Positions 52,988 to 63,779 of a DNA stretch of 64,000 nucleotides are shown in pieces. The stretch comes from Valencia hispanica (lineage: Eukaryota; Chordata; Actinopteri; Cyprinodontiformes; Valenciidae), in contig OY747715.1 of NCBI GenBank assembly GCA_963556495.2, forward strand, positions 17,933,739-17,997,738. Reading direction: 5' to 3'. Each line of letters opens with the position of its first letter. Positions within the stretch are counted from its first letter, which is position 1. The notes beneath the pieces are model-generated. The model was given only the letters and a program-made list of their open reading frames with translations, did not search any database and was not told where the DNA came from. Position numbers and translations under genes: made by a program.

Positions 52988-53323
52988 CTGTTTTGAACGT
53001 TAGCCTATGTTAGCATTACCACTCAGAGACTGGATCCTCCTCCTGGCTCCCTTTGCCTCAGCAGCACCGCCTCAGCAGCACCGGCCTCAGGCAGCGTTGA
53101 CTCAGCGCTCTGAGCCAACGGATCTCCTCCGTCGTCACCGGAGGTAGAGGAGTAGAGGGAGGCTTTATGGAGCCCAGTGGCCCCGAGCCGTATCAATTCG
53201 AGCCGCTGGCTCAGGGCGCTGAGTCAGCGCTGCCTGAGGCCGACGCTGCTGCTGAGGCAGAAGGAGACAGGAGGAGTCCAGTCTCTGAGTGGTAATGCTA
53301 ACATAGGCTAACGTTCAAAACAG
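52988..53323. repeat. 336-bp hairpin-forming inverted repeat
   Basis: The left arm starts CTGTTTTGAACGTTAGCCTA (52988). The right arm ends with its reverse complement at 53323. Arms of about 120-135 bp match with small indels around a central loop of about 80 bp and include GGCCTCAGGCAGCG / CGCTGCCTGAGGCC. GC-rich. Probably a MITE or part of one; no TSD could be assigned. Confidence 0.8.
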
Positions 53324-54617
53324 TATGCTGGCTATGCTAACTAAGTGCTAATGTGATAATAATGGTAACCTGAAAAACGCAATCCAACTCCAAACCCCGC
53401 CAGGGGGCCGGTATGTCTGATAGTTTTATACCCAAACCCAGACACAACCTGACTTGAACAATTCTTAGATCTTTTTTGAAGGGTGAATTCGTTGTCTGGG
53501 GATATCGGCGCTAAAGGGACGCCACTAGCAGTCAGTCCCCGTGGGAGGGTGACTAATGAGCCACCACTAGCTCATCATCGTCGTCTCAGCTCGGTTCTGT
53601 TTAGCTTGGGTCAGCTATCTTGTCATAGAGGCCGAGCTCAGGGCAGCACTTAGTTTCTTTGGGGTTCACAACTCCTCCTCTTCCTGTTGAAACTAAGAGT
53701 GCCTTGTTGGATTGCAACTCCTACCGACTGGAGGTCTGTGTTTTGGTCCAGTAATCAAAGGTGTAATCTAAAAATTTTGATATCAAATATTTGGCTTATT
53801 AATCTGGTCATTTTGCACAATTCATCTTTTTGTTTGAACACACAACACTGAGGTGAGGAAACATTTTGTAATTTTTATGGGTCAATGGGGGTGGACGATA
53901 TCTCAAGTAAAAAAAAAAAATTGACATTTTTTCATATGTTCACAAGATGACCCGATATTGTTTATATCGATATAAATATACCAGGATGTCATCTTGCCTC
54001 ACCATCTATCTCTTGCAATATTTCACCTTCCTCCACCTCCCTCCCTTCCTCGCTGAATGCATCTCACACTAATTGCCAATCCCACTACTGCACTCAGTCT
54101 TGAAGGCACCAACAGCATGGAGATAGATGAAGGCACCAGGGAAAGTATTGAACAGAAGCCACTGGTTAGTAAAAATAAAACTACTGGCTTAGTTATTTGG
54201 AGATTGTTCAGATTCAAAGTGTCAGATGTGAAACAGATTAATGTGGCTTAGAGAATATCAAAAACACGTGTTAACAAAGAACTCCAGCACTACGAATCTT
54301 TACCACCATTTATAATAGTGACACAAGGAACAGTGTAAAGAATGTGTAAAACTTCATTCTGCAGGCCGTCATGATCCTGCTGTGTCTGTTTGTGTACATG
54401 AGTGAGGCCTCTTCCTTTATAGAAGATCGTTGTATGCACTGCTGCTGCCTGTACGTACAGCAGATTAGTACCTCTCTGCTGCACTGGATTCTGGAAGGTT
54501 TGTAAATATTCCAGAATATTTTTATATCAAATATTTTGATATTGTTTGCTAGCTGCTACCAGACATCAGCAGCTCTCTTCTGCTTTAAAAGGAAGGCCGC
54601 CCAAGCTCCAAATATAG
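53324..54617. other. Unassigned sequence
   Basis: No gene recognised. A near palindrome GATATTGTTTATATCGATATAAATATACC lies near 53954 and may belong to a DNA transposon end. Confidence 0.35.
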
Positions 54618-55116
54618 TGTTGCCACAGTGCCTGATAGTTTGAGATATTTATTAAAATAATAATTTTCTCATCCACTTGTGTTCTGTACCACTAGGGGCA
54701 ATATACATGGTAGAGGTTAAAAAAGGAAAGAAGAAGAACGGGACTGTTTGACCTGCTGACATGTGAATGTATGTTGCAGAAGCTGAGAAATTAAGCTGAT
54801 GAAAAGTATCTACTGCCTGCTCCTTACAACCTACAAGATAACCACCAAAACATAACTGGCGACAAGGATCTACACGACGACAACATGGGTCTTGCTGCTA
54901 CGCCACCTCCCCCGCCTTTTCTTCCGTGTCCAGGAGAGCCTAGCATACCGCTCGACATATGGGAAAAAATGTTCTGGAATTATTTGTTGGTGCTTGCTGC
55001 ATCGGCAGATGAATGGCCGGAGGAGAGAAAAAAAGCACTTCTCCTACATACGCTCGGGACAGAAGGTCAGCGCCTGTTTAATGCACTCCCAGACCAAGGT
55101 ACGTCCATGGAAGACG
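54618..55116 (+). mobile_element. Possible LTR end and gag fragment of a Ty3/gypsy element
   Basis: A gag-like frame starting with ATG at 54885 encodes FLPCPGEPSIPLDIWEKMF and KKALLLHTLGTEGQRLFNAL, a pattern seen in fish gypsy gag proteins. It is preceded by AACTGGCGACAAGGAT (54854-54869), which could be a primer binding site after an LTR running from about 54618 (TGTTGCC) to 54852. The frame passes without a stop into L2 reverse transcriptase at about 55117. The LTR call is speculative. Confidence 0.5.
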
Positions 55117-55608
55117 CCATGAACAACTACAGGCCCATCTCCAATCTTCCATTTTTAAGTAAGATCATTGAAAAGGCTGTTTTTCATCAGCTAAATCACT
55201 TCTTAAGACAAAGCAACTGCTATGATGTCTTTCAGTCAGGTTTTAGATAGCACCACAGCAATGAGACTGCTCTGACCAAAGTCCTCAATGAAATCTGTTT
55301 GAATACTGACAGTGGAAAAATGTCACAGTGTTAGTTTTACTGGATCTCAGTGCTGCATTTGATACTGTTGACCACATTATTTTACTCAAACGACTGAAGA
55401 ACTGGGTGGGTCTCTCTGGCACTGTACTAAACTGGTTTAAAACGTACTTCGAGAACAGGAAGTACTTTGTGTCAATAGGTAACTTTACATCTGTTCCCCA
55501 GGGTACCATCCTGGGACCTCTTCTGTTTAACATCTATATGCTCCCACTGGCACAGTTAATAAATAACAATATAAGTTACCATAGCTACACAGATGACACA
55601 CAGATATA
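55117..55608 (+). mobile_element. L2-type LINE, part 1 (RT)
   Basis: NNYRPISNLPFLSKIIEKAV, then LLDLSAAFDTVDH (catalytic Asp), VPQGTILGPLLFNIYMLPLA and HSYTDDTQIYI (DD box, with Thr at the usual Ala position). One in-frame stop at 55248-55250 and a frame change near 55320. Interrupted at TA by a Tc1/mariner element; resumes at 57236. Confidence 0.87.
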
Positions 55609-57235
55609 CATTCAACAAAAATATAAACGCAACACCTTTGTTTCTGCTCCCATTTTTCATGAGATGGACTTAAAGATCTAAAATTCATTCCAGATACACA
55701 ATATTACCATTTTTCTCAAACATTGTTCACAAATCAGTCTAAATGTGTGATAGTGAGCACTTCTGCTTTGCTGAGATAATCCATCCCACCTCACAGGTGT
55801 GCCACATCAAGATGCTGATCTGACATCATGATTAGTGCACAGGTGTACCTTATACTGCCCAGAATAAAAGGCCACCCTGGAATGTGCAGTTTTGTCTCAC
55901 AACAAAATGCCACAGATGCCACAAGCATTGAGGGAGCGTGCAATTGGCATGCTGACAGCAGGAATGTCAACCAGATCTGTTGCTCGTGCATTGAATGTTC
56001 ATTCTCCACCATAAGCCGTCTCCAAAGGCGTTTCAGAGAATATGGGAGTACATCCAACCAGCCTCACAACCGCAGACCACGTGTGACCACACCAGCCCAG
56101 GACCTCCACATCCAGCAGGTTCACCTCCAAGATCGTCTGAGACCAGCCAGTAAGACAGCTGCTGAAACAATTGGTTTGCATTACCAAACAATTTCTGCAC
56201 AAACTGTCAGAAACCATCTCAGAGAAGCTCAACTGCATGCTCGTCGTCCTCATCGGGGTCTTGACCTGACTCCAGCTCGTCGCCGTAACAGACTTGAGTG
56301 GGCAAATGCTCACATTCGATGGCGTCTGGCACGTTGGAGAGGTGTTCTCTTCACGGATGAATCTCGGTTTACATTGTTCAGGGCAGATGGCAGACAACGT
56401 GTGTGGCGTTGTGTGGGTGAGCGCTTTGCTGATGTCAATGTTGTGGATCGAGTGGCCCATGGTGGTGGTGGGGTTATGGTTTGGGCAGGCATCTGTTATG
56501 GACGAAGAACACAGGTGCATTTTATTGATGGCATTTTGAATGCACAGAGATACCGTTATGAGATCCTGAGGCCCATTGTTGTGCCATACATCCATGAACA
56601 TCACCTCATGTTTCAGCAAGATAATTCACGGCCCCATGTTGCAAGGATCTGTACACAATTCTTGGAAGCTGAAAATGTCCCAGTTCTTGCATGGCCAGGA
56701 TACTCACCGGACATGTCACCCATTGAGCATGTTTGGGATGTGCTTGACCGGCGTATACGACAGCGTGTACCAGTTCCCACTAATATCCAACAACTTCGCA
56801 CAGCCATTGAAGAGGAGTGGACCAACATTCCACAGGCCACAATTGACAATCTGATAAACTCTATGCGAAGAAGATGTGTTGCACTGCATGAGGCAAATGG
56901 TGGTCACACCAGATACTGACCGGTTCTGAGTCCCCAGACCCCCAATAAAGCAAAAAACTGCACATTCCAGGGTGGACTTTTATTGTGGGCAGTATAAGGT
57001 ACACCTGTGCACTAATCATGTCAAATCAGCATCTTGATGTGGCACACCTGTGAGGTGGGATGGATTATCTCAGCAAAGCAGAAGTGCTCACTATCACACA
57101 ATTAGACTGATTTTTGAACAATGTTTGAGAGAAATGGTAATATTGTGTATCTGGAATGAATTTTAGATCTTTAAGTCCATCTCATGAAAAATGGGAGCAG
57201 AAACAAAGGTGTTGCGTTTATATTTTTGTTGAGTG
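55609..57235 (+). mobile_element. Tc1/mariner element with about 285-bp terminal inverted repeats
   Basis: Ends CATTCAACAAAAATATAAACG / CACTCAACAAAAATATAAACG, flanked by TA at 55607-55608 and 57236-57237. The TIRs are 55609-55893 and 56954-57235, differing at only about a dozen positions. Removing element and one TA restores the interrupted L2 codon series (..TQIY / IRMSPED..). Confidence 0.95.
55907..56919 (+). pseudogene. Tc1/mariner transposase, single frameshift
   Basis: ATG at 55907 begins MPQMPQALRERAIGMLTAGM. This frame stops at 56012-56014, and the rest is in the next frame to 56919. The shift lies at about 56000-56010 inside the first helix-turn-helix domain. The remainder is uninterrupted: DNA-binding region (RRPRVTTPAQD, ISAQTVRNHLREA), catalytic Asp in VLFTDESRFTLF, Asp in MFQQDNSRPH and Glu in SPDMSPIEHVWD (DD34E), C-terminus SMRRRCVALHEANGGHTRY. 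Otherwise full length for the family. Confidence 0.93.
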
Positions 57236-57598
57236 TATATTAGAATGTCACCAGAAGACCAAGGGCCTGTACAGGCTCTTGGCAAATGCATTGAGGAAAT
57301 TAATGACTGGATGTGCCACAATTTTCTGCAGTTGAACAAAAACAAAACTGAGGTAACTGTCTTTGGAGCTAAAGAGAAAAGATTGAAGGTCACCACAGGG
57401 CTTCAGTCCATACACCTAAAAACCACCAACCATGTCAGAAATCTGGGTATAGTGATGGACTCAGACCTAAACTTTGAAAAACACATTAAGGCAATCACAA
57501 AATCAGCCTACTATCACCTTGAGAATATCTCAAGGATAAAAGATCTAATGTCTCAGCAGGACCTGGAAAAACTAGGCCATGCATTCATCTTTAGTCGG
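57236..57598 (+). mobile_element. L2-type LINE, part 2
   Basis: Encodes MCHNFLQLNKNKTEVTVFG, NLGIVMDSDLNFEKHIK and LGHAFIFSR, the RT thumb region. Interrupted after AGTCGG by the gypsy element and continued exactly at 63780. Confidence 0.9.
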
Positions 57599-58442
57599 TG
57601 TAATGAAGGGATCTTCATCACAGGGGTTTTCTATTGTCTGTACAGCACTTTTAATAAATACTTTGCACTTTAGAGAAAGCACTTCAGCACTTTATTTAGC
57701 ACGGCACTTTAAGCATGGATTTGCACATTAAGAACATTTGCACATGAGAAGTTTTAACTATTTATTGAATCTTATTTGAGTATTTTAATAATTGGTATGT
57801 AGCCTTTTGTTCCAGGTCCTCCACAGCTGCTCCTCATTTAGAATTGTGGTGGTTGCCTGTGAGGACAGAAGATTGATAATGGGAAAAGGTCTACTCATAA
57901 GTTCAACTAAGCAAATGCAGTGTAAAATCAAATTTATGAAGTGAGTGCAAAGAGGTTTCTGAAATGTTTTCTCACCTGCTTTTTCTTTGTCCTCTCCAGG
58001 GTGTTTGGGCAAATGTTTCCCCAGGGGTCCAGACACTCTTTAGAGGTTCCGGGGGAGGCCATAGGAGAAGAGAGGGTGGGGTGTTTTTGTATATAGGGTT
58101 TTCTGTTTGGTGTTACATGATTAAGTGGTATGTTAAAATTTAAAATCTTTATAAAAAAAATTAATGAGTAAAATGTATCTTATATTTAAAATGGTTTAGA
58201 AGCAGTTTTGTATTGTAAATGGAGGAAGTATTTTGTGAAACTTCCCTGTGGGTGGAAAATGGGTTAGTCCAGTTAACAGCTGAAACTATTTAAGGCTGCA
58301 GAATTTAATTGGGGGAAGTTCTTTTTTCATGGGCTGTAACATGGACAACATGCTAGAATAAACTGTTGGTGTCTCCACCACATGCTGGCTCCATCATCAT
58401 CTTCGTCACTGTAAATCCAGCCGCAAAAGGCTGCCTGATGAC
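57599..58442 (+). repeat. 5' LTR of the Gmr1-type element
   Basis: From TGTAATGAAGG to CTGATGAC, closely matching 62943-63779. The terminal base before the primer site is G where the 3' LTR has A. Confidence 0.93.
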
Positions 58443-58445
58443 GCG

Positions 58446-58459
58446 TGGTGTCAGAAGTG
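58446..58459 (+). promoter_or_regulatory. Primer binding site, tRNA-Leu(CAG) type
   Basis: TGGTGTCAGAAGTG, 3 bp after the LTR. It is complementary to the 3' end of vertebrate tRNA-Leu(CAG) including CCA, as recalled. Confidence 0.7.
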
Positions 58460-58483
58460 TGCCGTTCACGCCACAATGAGAAG

Positions 58484-59560
58484 ATGTTGACCAGAAATGG
58501 GAAAAAGCCAGGCCAGGAGGGGGAGCCCGATGAAGGATTTGGAGCTTCAACTACTCGGGAGGCCATGGCAGCAATCAACCCAAAAGGCAAGTTGGAGGAT
58601 CTGGCAGGCTTGGTGAAATCTCTTATTCAGTCTCAAGTAGCCAAAGACCAGAAGATGGAGAAAGATTTGAATCGCCAAGAGCAAAGATGGAAAGGCATGC
58701 AGCATCAATTTCAACAAATTCAGCTGCAAGTGAATGCTGTAATTGACAAACCTGGCCCATCTGGAGGACCACCTCCCCCTTCAACATCTGAATCACCTGA
58801 AAATGAATCAGAGGGGGCAGACATCCAGGTGACCCGTGGAACCAGGTCCTCTATTGAACCAAAAATCCTTCGCTTATTACCAGAGGACGACATTGAGCAT
58901 TTTCTCACCACATTTGAGAGAATGGCCCAGGTGTGTTGTTGGTCCAGAGATGATTGGGGTGTTCGTCTCGTTCCCCTGTTGACAGGCAAAGCCCGTACAG
59001 CATACGTTCTCATGGATATTGAAGATTCGGAGAACTATGATAAATTGAAAGAAGCAATACTGGCAAAATATGAGATCACTGCTGATACTTATCGATGTCG
59101 CTTCAGATCTCTGAAGATTGAGCCAGGTGAGACGCCACGTGAACTTTATGTAAGACTAAAAGACATGTTTTCAAGATGGTTTAAACCTGACAAATCCACT
59201 GTGCAGGAAATATCTGAGCAGATAATCCTGGAGCAGTTTTTGAGAATGGTTAATCCAGAGCTGGAGATATGGATACGTGAGCGTGACCCAAAGTTGGCGA
59301 AAGAAGCGGCGAACCTGGCAGAGGTTTTCACATCAGCCAAGAAGGGGAGCAAGGGCACCCATTTTGCCCGGGAAACCCACTATGCCCAACCAAGTAAGTC
59401 CATTGAGGGCTCTGGTCAACTTCAGGCTAGACATGTTTTTAGTTCTAGGCAGGTCCCTTCCCAAAGAACTCACAATGGTAAAAAGACATTCCCCAAATCA
59501 TCAGTATGAGATATAAGATGTCATTACTGTAATAACCTTGGTCATACACAACACTTTTGC
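58484..59560 (+). pseudogene. Gag of the Gmr1-type element, premature stop before zinc knuckle
   Basis: ATG at 58484, open to a TGA at 59507-59509 (341 codons). The N-terminal part is charged and coiled-coil-like (QSQVAKDQKMEKDLNRQEQ). The capsid region contains PEDDIEHFLTTFERMAQ and LKIEPGETPRELYVRLKDMF, which resembles the capsid/SCAN-type fold seen in several gypsy elements. In the same frame right after the stop is the nucleocapsid knuckle CHYCNNLGHTQHFC (C-x2-C-x4-H-x4-C, 59519-59560). A single nonsense change therefore separates capsid from nucleocapsid. Confidence 0.85.
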
Positions 59561-59639
59561 CCTGCCTTTAAATCAAAGCCATCTCTTTTGTGTTCGGTTC
59601 CGAGACCAGCAACACAAATTGTAGAAAAGAGTTTGCACT

Positions 59640-60407
59640 GTTCCTGTTATAATTAATGGGAAGAAAGAAGCTTTGCTTGACACTGGGTGTTTCCAATCAT
59701 TGGTACATGCTAGCTTGATCTCAAATGAAAAGCTAGGTGGGGTGGGGGCTAAAATAAGTTGTGTGCATGGAGATGAACATGTTTACCCTACAGCTGAAGT
59801 TTATTTGACAGTGGGAGGTCAAAGTTACCTGTTACAAATAGCTGTAGTTCCTTCTTTGCCATACTCAGTTATACTTGGTAATGATATCCCCACTCTCTTT
59901 GATTTGATACATCAATCAGATGGAGATCTCCAAGTCTTTACTGACGTAGACACCCAGGGTTCAGTGGCTGAATCTCAAGGGAGGGCAGAACTATTAAAAC
60001 CCTGTCATGTAGTCACAAGAACACAAAGGGCAAAGGCAGGTCTGAAAGAGTTGCCCTTTTTCAGGGAGTCTCTGGAAACAAAGCCAGGAAAGACTAGAAA
60101 GTCTCGAGCCCAGAAAAGGAAGGACAAGTTTAAATGTGTAGGTAACAAGGAAAAATCACAGTTGCCTAAGCCAAATAACCTGTTTGAATTTGACATTCCC
60201 TCAGATCTAGGTGCACTCCAGAGGAGTGATCCCACTCTGAAACCCTGGTTTGAAAAGGTGACCGAGGTGGAAGGAGTTCATCAGGGCCAGGTTAACTGCC
60301 TTGAACAAGTGATCTATTTGATTAAAGGAGGCAATCTGTACCAGAAGAAGGGCATGTGTGAAGCTTTAGCACTGCCACAGCAGTTCAGGCACAAAGTCAT
60401 TGAGTAA
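59640..60407 (+). pseudogene. Aspartic protease and integrase N-terminal zinc region of the Gmr1-type element
   Basis: The frame around 59640-60407 contains VIINGKKEALLDTGCFQSLV, with the retroviral-type DTG active site, and VILGNDIPTLFDLI. It then runs into a linker and the start of the integrase (KGGNLYQKKGMCEALALPQQ). It ends in a TAA (60405-60407) with the same frame continuing as GHSIPWAGHMAFYKT. Confidence 0.85.
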
Positions 60408-61600
60408 GGCCACTCGATTCCCTGGGCAGGTCATATGGCATTTTACAAGACTTTAAATAGAATCAGCAGCCGTTTTGTTTGGCCAGTAATGTATACTCAG
60501 GTCTCCAAGTTTTGCAGTTCATGTGAAAAATGTCAGCTGACGTCATGCAAAGGAGGAACACGAGCGCAGTTACAACCATTGCCAATCATTGGAACACCTT
60601 TTGAAAGGATAGGCATGGACATTGTGGGCCCCCTAGAAAAAAGCTCCTCAGGTTATCAATACATATTGGTGATGTGACTATGCTACGCGGTATCCTGAGG
60701 CCTTTCCTCTCAGATCAATCAAAGCCAGACATTTTGCTAACGGTCTCCTGCAACTGTTCTCCAGAGTAGGAATCCCAAAAGAAATTCTTACTGATTGTGG
60801 CACAAACTTTTTGTCCAGATTATTGCAACAGGTTTACATGTTGCTAGGGATTAAGGGACTTAAGACCACCCCTTATCACCCCCAGACAGACGGGCTGGTG
60901 GAGAGATATAACCAGACTCTGAAAAATATGCTGCGCAAGTTTGTGTCTGACACAGGTGCTGACTGGGACCAATGGCTACCATACCTGTTATTTGCCTACC
61001 GGGAAGTCCCTCAGCTGTCCACAGGATTTTCACCCTTTGAACTGTTGTATGGACGCCAAGTGAGAGGCCCTTTGGATCTGCTGAGAGACTGCTGGGAAGA
61101 CCCCAAGTCAGAGGGTGAGAACATCGCAGCATATGTCATCAACATGAGAGAGAAATTGCAGGAAATGGCATCATTGGCACAGGACAACCTGTAAGCAGCT
61201 CAACACCAGCAAAAGACCTGTAATGATCAGAAGGCCAGGGACAGGACCTTCCTTCCAGGACAGAAGGTACTACTTCTGCTTCCCACCAGTGACGACAAGC
61301 TCTTGACTAAATGGCATGGACCATATGAGGTCACCAAACAAGTGAGTAAACTAATTTATGAACTGTACATGCCAGAAAGGTCTAAAAAGTATCTGACATT
61401 TCATGTCAACCTGTTAAAAGAGTTCCACAGCCGACAGGAGCCAGTGCACCAGGAGTTGTTTGTGCAGGCAGTGAAGGATGAGGAGGTCCCTGAAAATTTT
61501 TCCCAACTGGCAAGTCAGACTGTTCTTCAGTTGATGTCTCATCTGTGCTCTATTGAGCAGGCCAGCATTAAACCCCTTTTGGATCAGCAACTCTTTTGAG
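60408..61600 (+). pseudogene. Integrase of the Gmr1-type element, frameshifted
   Basis: HHCC zinc region: H in GHSIPWAGHM and CSSCEKC. Core domain: first Asp in GMDIVGP (frame to 60677), second in LTDCGTNF (next frame), Glu in QTDGLVERYNQ (60811-61194). The C-terminal GPY/F module is KWHGPYEVTKQV (about 61303-61340). A frame change lies near 60674 and an in-frame TAA at 61192-61194. All three catalytic acids are preserved. It lies upstream of RT, unlike standard gypsy elements. Confidence 0.9.
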
Positions 61601-61620
61601 AAACCCCAGGCTTTACCTCA

Positions 61621-62911
61621 CTGGTGCGACACAAGATTCGGATGAAAGAAGATGCACCTAGTCGTCAAAAGAGCTACCGCATACCAGAGCGGTTGGTGCC
61701 AGTGCTCGAAAAGGAAGTCAAACTGATGTTGGATCTGGGAATAATTGAGGAATCGAGTAGTGAGTGGTGCAGTCCAGTTGTGCTAGTACCAAAGAAAGAT
61801 GGGTCATTGAGGTTTTGCATAGATTTCAGATATTTGAATACTGTCGAATTTTGACCCGTACCCAATGCCTAGAGTGGATGACCTGTTGGAGAGAGTCTGT
61901 TCAGCAAGCTACATAACGCTGGATCAATGTAAAGGATACTGGCAGGTGGCGTTGGCACCAGAAGCAATAGAGCTGACCGCCTTTAAAACTCCTTTTGGTA
62001 TGTACCAATTTAAAGTCATGCCATTCGGGCTCCAGGGTGCACCAGCCACATTTCAGCGTTTGATGGATCATGTACTGCGAGATGTTTCAGCATTTTCTGC
62101 AGCATATCTGGATGATGTTGTGGTGTACAGTCGGTCCTGGGAGGAGCACGTGACTCGCCTACAAGAAGTGCTACACCACATCAAAGCAGCTGGGCTTACT
62201 ATTAATCCTAAGAAGTGCAAAATAGCCCAAAGAGAAGTAGAGTACTTGGGCTTCGTCATTGGCTTTGGGAAGATAATGCCTCAAGTAGGGAAGTAGGATG
62301 CAGTCCAATCCTTCCCAGTTCCAACTACAAAAAAGGTGAGAGGATTTATTGGTCTGGTGGGCTGGTACAGGAAATTTATACCTGCATTTGCAGAGCGATC
62401 TGCTGTACTAACTGATCTAACAAAGGGTTCAGCCCCCAATAGAGTGCAATGGACAGAAGACTGTGACCAAGCATTCAGAGACCTCAAGAAAGCGGTATGA
62501 ACTATTCCTGTTCTGCACAGCTCAGACTTCAGCAGGCCATTCATCGTGCAAACAGATGCTTCAGGAGTCAGCCTGGGAGCAGTCCTGCAAGAAGAGGTGG
62601 ATGGTGAAAGACGGCCTGTGGTGTTTCTGAGTCGGAAGCTGCTGGACAGAGAGACGAGGTATTCTACAGTGGAAAAAGAATGTTTGGCCATGAAGTGGGC
62701 TATTGAGGCCCTCAGGTATTATCTGCTGGGGCGTCACTTCATTCTGGAGACTGACCATCGGGCCCTCCAGTGGTTAGGACGTATGAGGGATGCCAATGCC
62801 CGCATTGCTGGATGGTACCTGGCTTTGCAGCCATTTGACTTCACGGTTCAGTATAAGCCAGGGAAGTCCAATGTGGTTGCTGACCGTTTATCTAGAATAC
62901 CAGAGAACTGA
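61621..62911 (+). pseudogene. Reverse transcriptase and RNase H of the Gmr1-type element
   Basis: RT starts [19 protein letters not shown] and has [20 protein letters not shown] frame change near 61850 is followed by YITLDQCKGYWQVAL (catalytic Asp), FKVMPFGLQGAPATFQ and AAYLDDVVVYS (DD box). Stops at 62294-62296 and 62498-62500 interrupt the connection region (GFIGLVGWYRKFIPAFAE). RNase H from 62546 has QTDASGVSLGAVLQ, STVEKECLAMKWA and LETDHRALQWL, ending KSNVVADRLSRIPEN. It is the last coding part before the polypurine tract. Confidence 0.93.
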
Positions 62912-62932
62912 GGTACTGTGCTCTTGGAGAAT

Positions 62933-62942
62933 GGGGAGGAAA
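62933..62942 (+). promoter_or_regulatory. Polypurine tract
   Basis: GGGGAGGAAA directly before the 3' LTR; plus-strand primer by position. Confidence 0.75.
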
Positions 62943-63779
62943 TGTAATGAAGGGATCTTCATTACAGGGCATTTCTATTGTCTGTACAGCACTTTAAATA
63001 AATGCTTTGCACTTTAGAGAAAGGACTTCAGCACTTTATTTAGCACAGCACTTTAAGCATGGATTTGCACATTAAGAACATTTGCACATGAGAAGTTTTA
63101 ACTATTTATTGAATCTTATTTGAGTATTTTAGTAATCAGTATGTAGCCTTTTGTTCCAGGTCCTCCACAGCTGCTCCTCATTTAGAATTGTGGTGGTTGC
63201 CTGTGAGGACAGAAGATTGATAATGGGAAAAGGTCTACGCATGAGTTCAACTAAGCAAATGCAGTGTAAAATCAAATTTATGAAGTGAGTGCAAAGAGGT
63301 TGCTGAAATGTTTTCTCACCTGCTTTTTCTTTGTCCTCTCCAGGGTGTTTGGGCAAATGTTTCCCTGGAGGTCCAGACACTCTTTAGAGGTTCCGGGGGA
63401 GGCCATAGGAGAAGAGAGGGTGGGGTGTTTTTGTATGTAGGGTTTTCTGTTTGGTGTTACATGATTAAGTGGTATGTTAAAATTTAAAATCTTTATAAAA
63501 AAAATAATTAGTAAAATGTATCTTGTATTCAAAATGGTTTAGAAGCAGTTTTGTATTGTAAATGGAAGAAGTATTTTGTGAAATCTCCCTGTGGGTGGAA
63601 AATGGGTTAGTCCAGTTAACAGCTGAAACTATTTAAGGCTGCAGAATTTAATTGGGGGAAGTTCTTTTTTTCATGTGCATGGACAACATGCTAGAATAAA
63701 CTGTTGGTGTCTCCACCACATGCTGGCTCCATCGTCTTCTTCACTGTAAATCCAGCCGCAAAAAGGCTGCCTGATGACA
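62943..63779 (+). repeat. 3' LTR of the Gmr1-type element
   Basis: From TGTAATGAAGG to GATGACA, then GTCGG and the resumed L2 coding sequence. Confidence 0.93.

Larger units (their letters stand above)
57599..63779 (+). mobile_element. Ty3/gypsy retrotransposon with integrase upstream of RT (Gmr1-type), 6.2 kb
   Basis: Two LTRs (844 and 837 bp, highly similar), a 5-bp duplication GTCGG (57594-57598 and 63780-63784; AGTCGG if the terminal A is counted outside), a primer binding site, a polypurine tract, and domain order gag, zinc knuckle, aspartic protease, integrase, RT, RNase H. This copia-like order within gypsy-type domains defines the Gmr1-like group of deuterostomes. Several stops and frame changes make this copy defective. 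Confidence 0.95.

Noticed and set aside
53930..54010. Possible transposon terminus around GATATTGTTTATATCGATATA
   Set aside because: Only a short AT-rich near-palindrome; no paired end or target duplication found.
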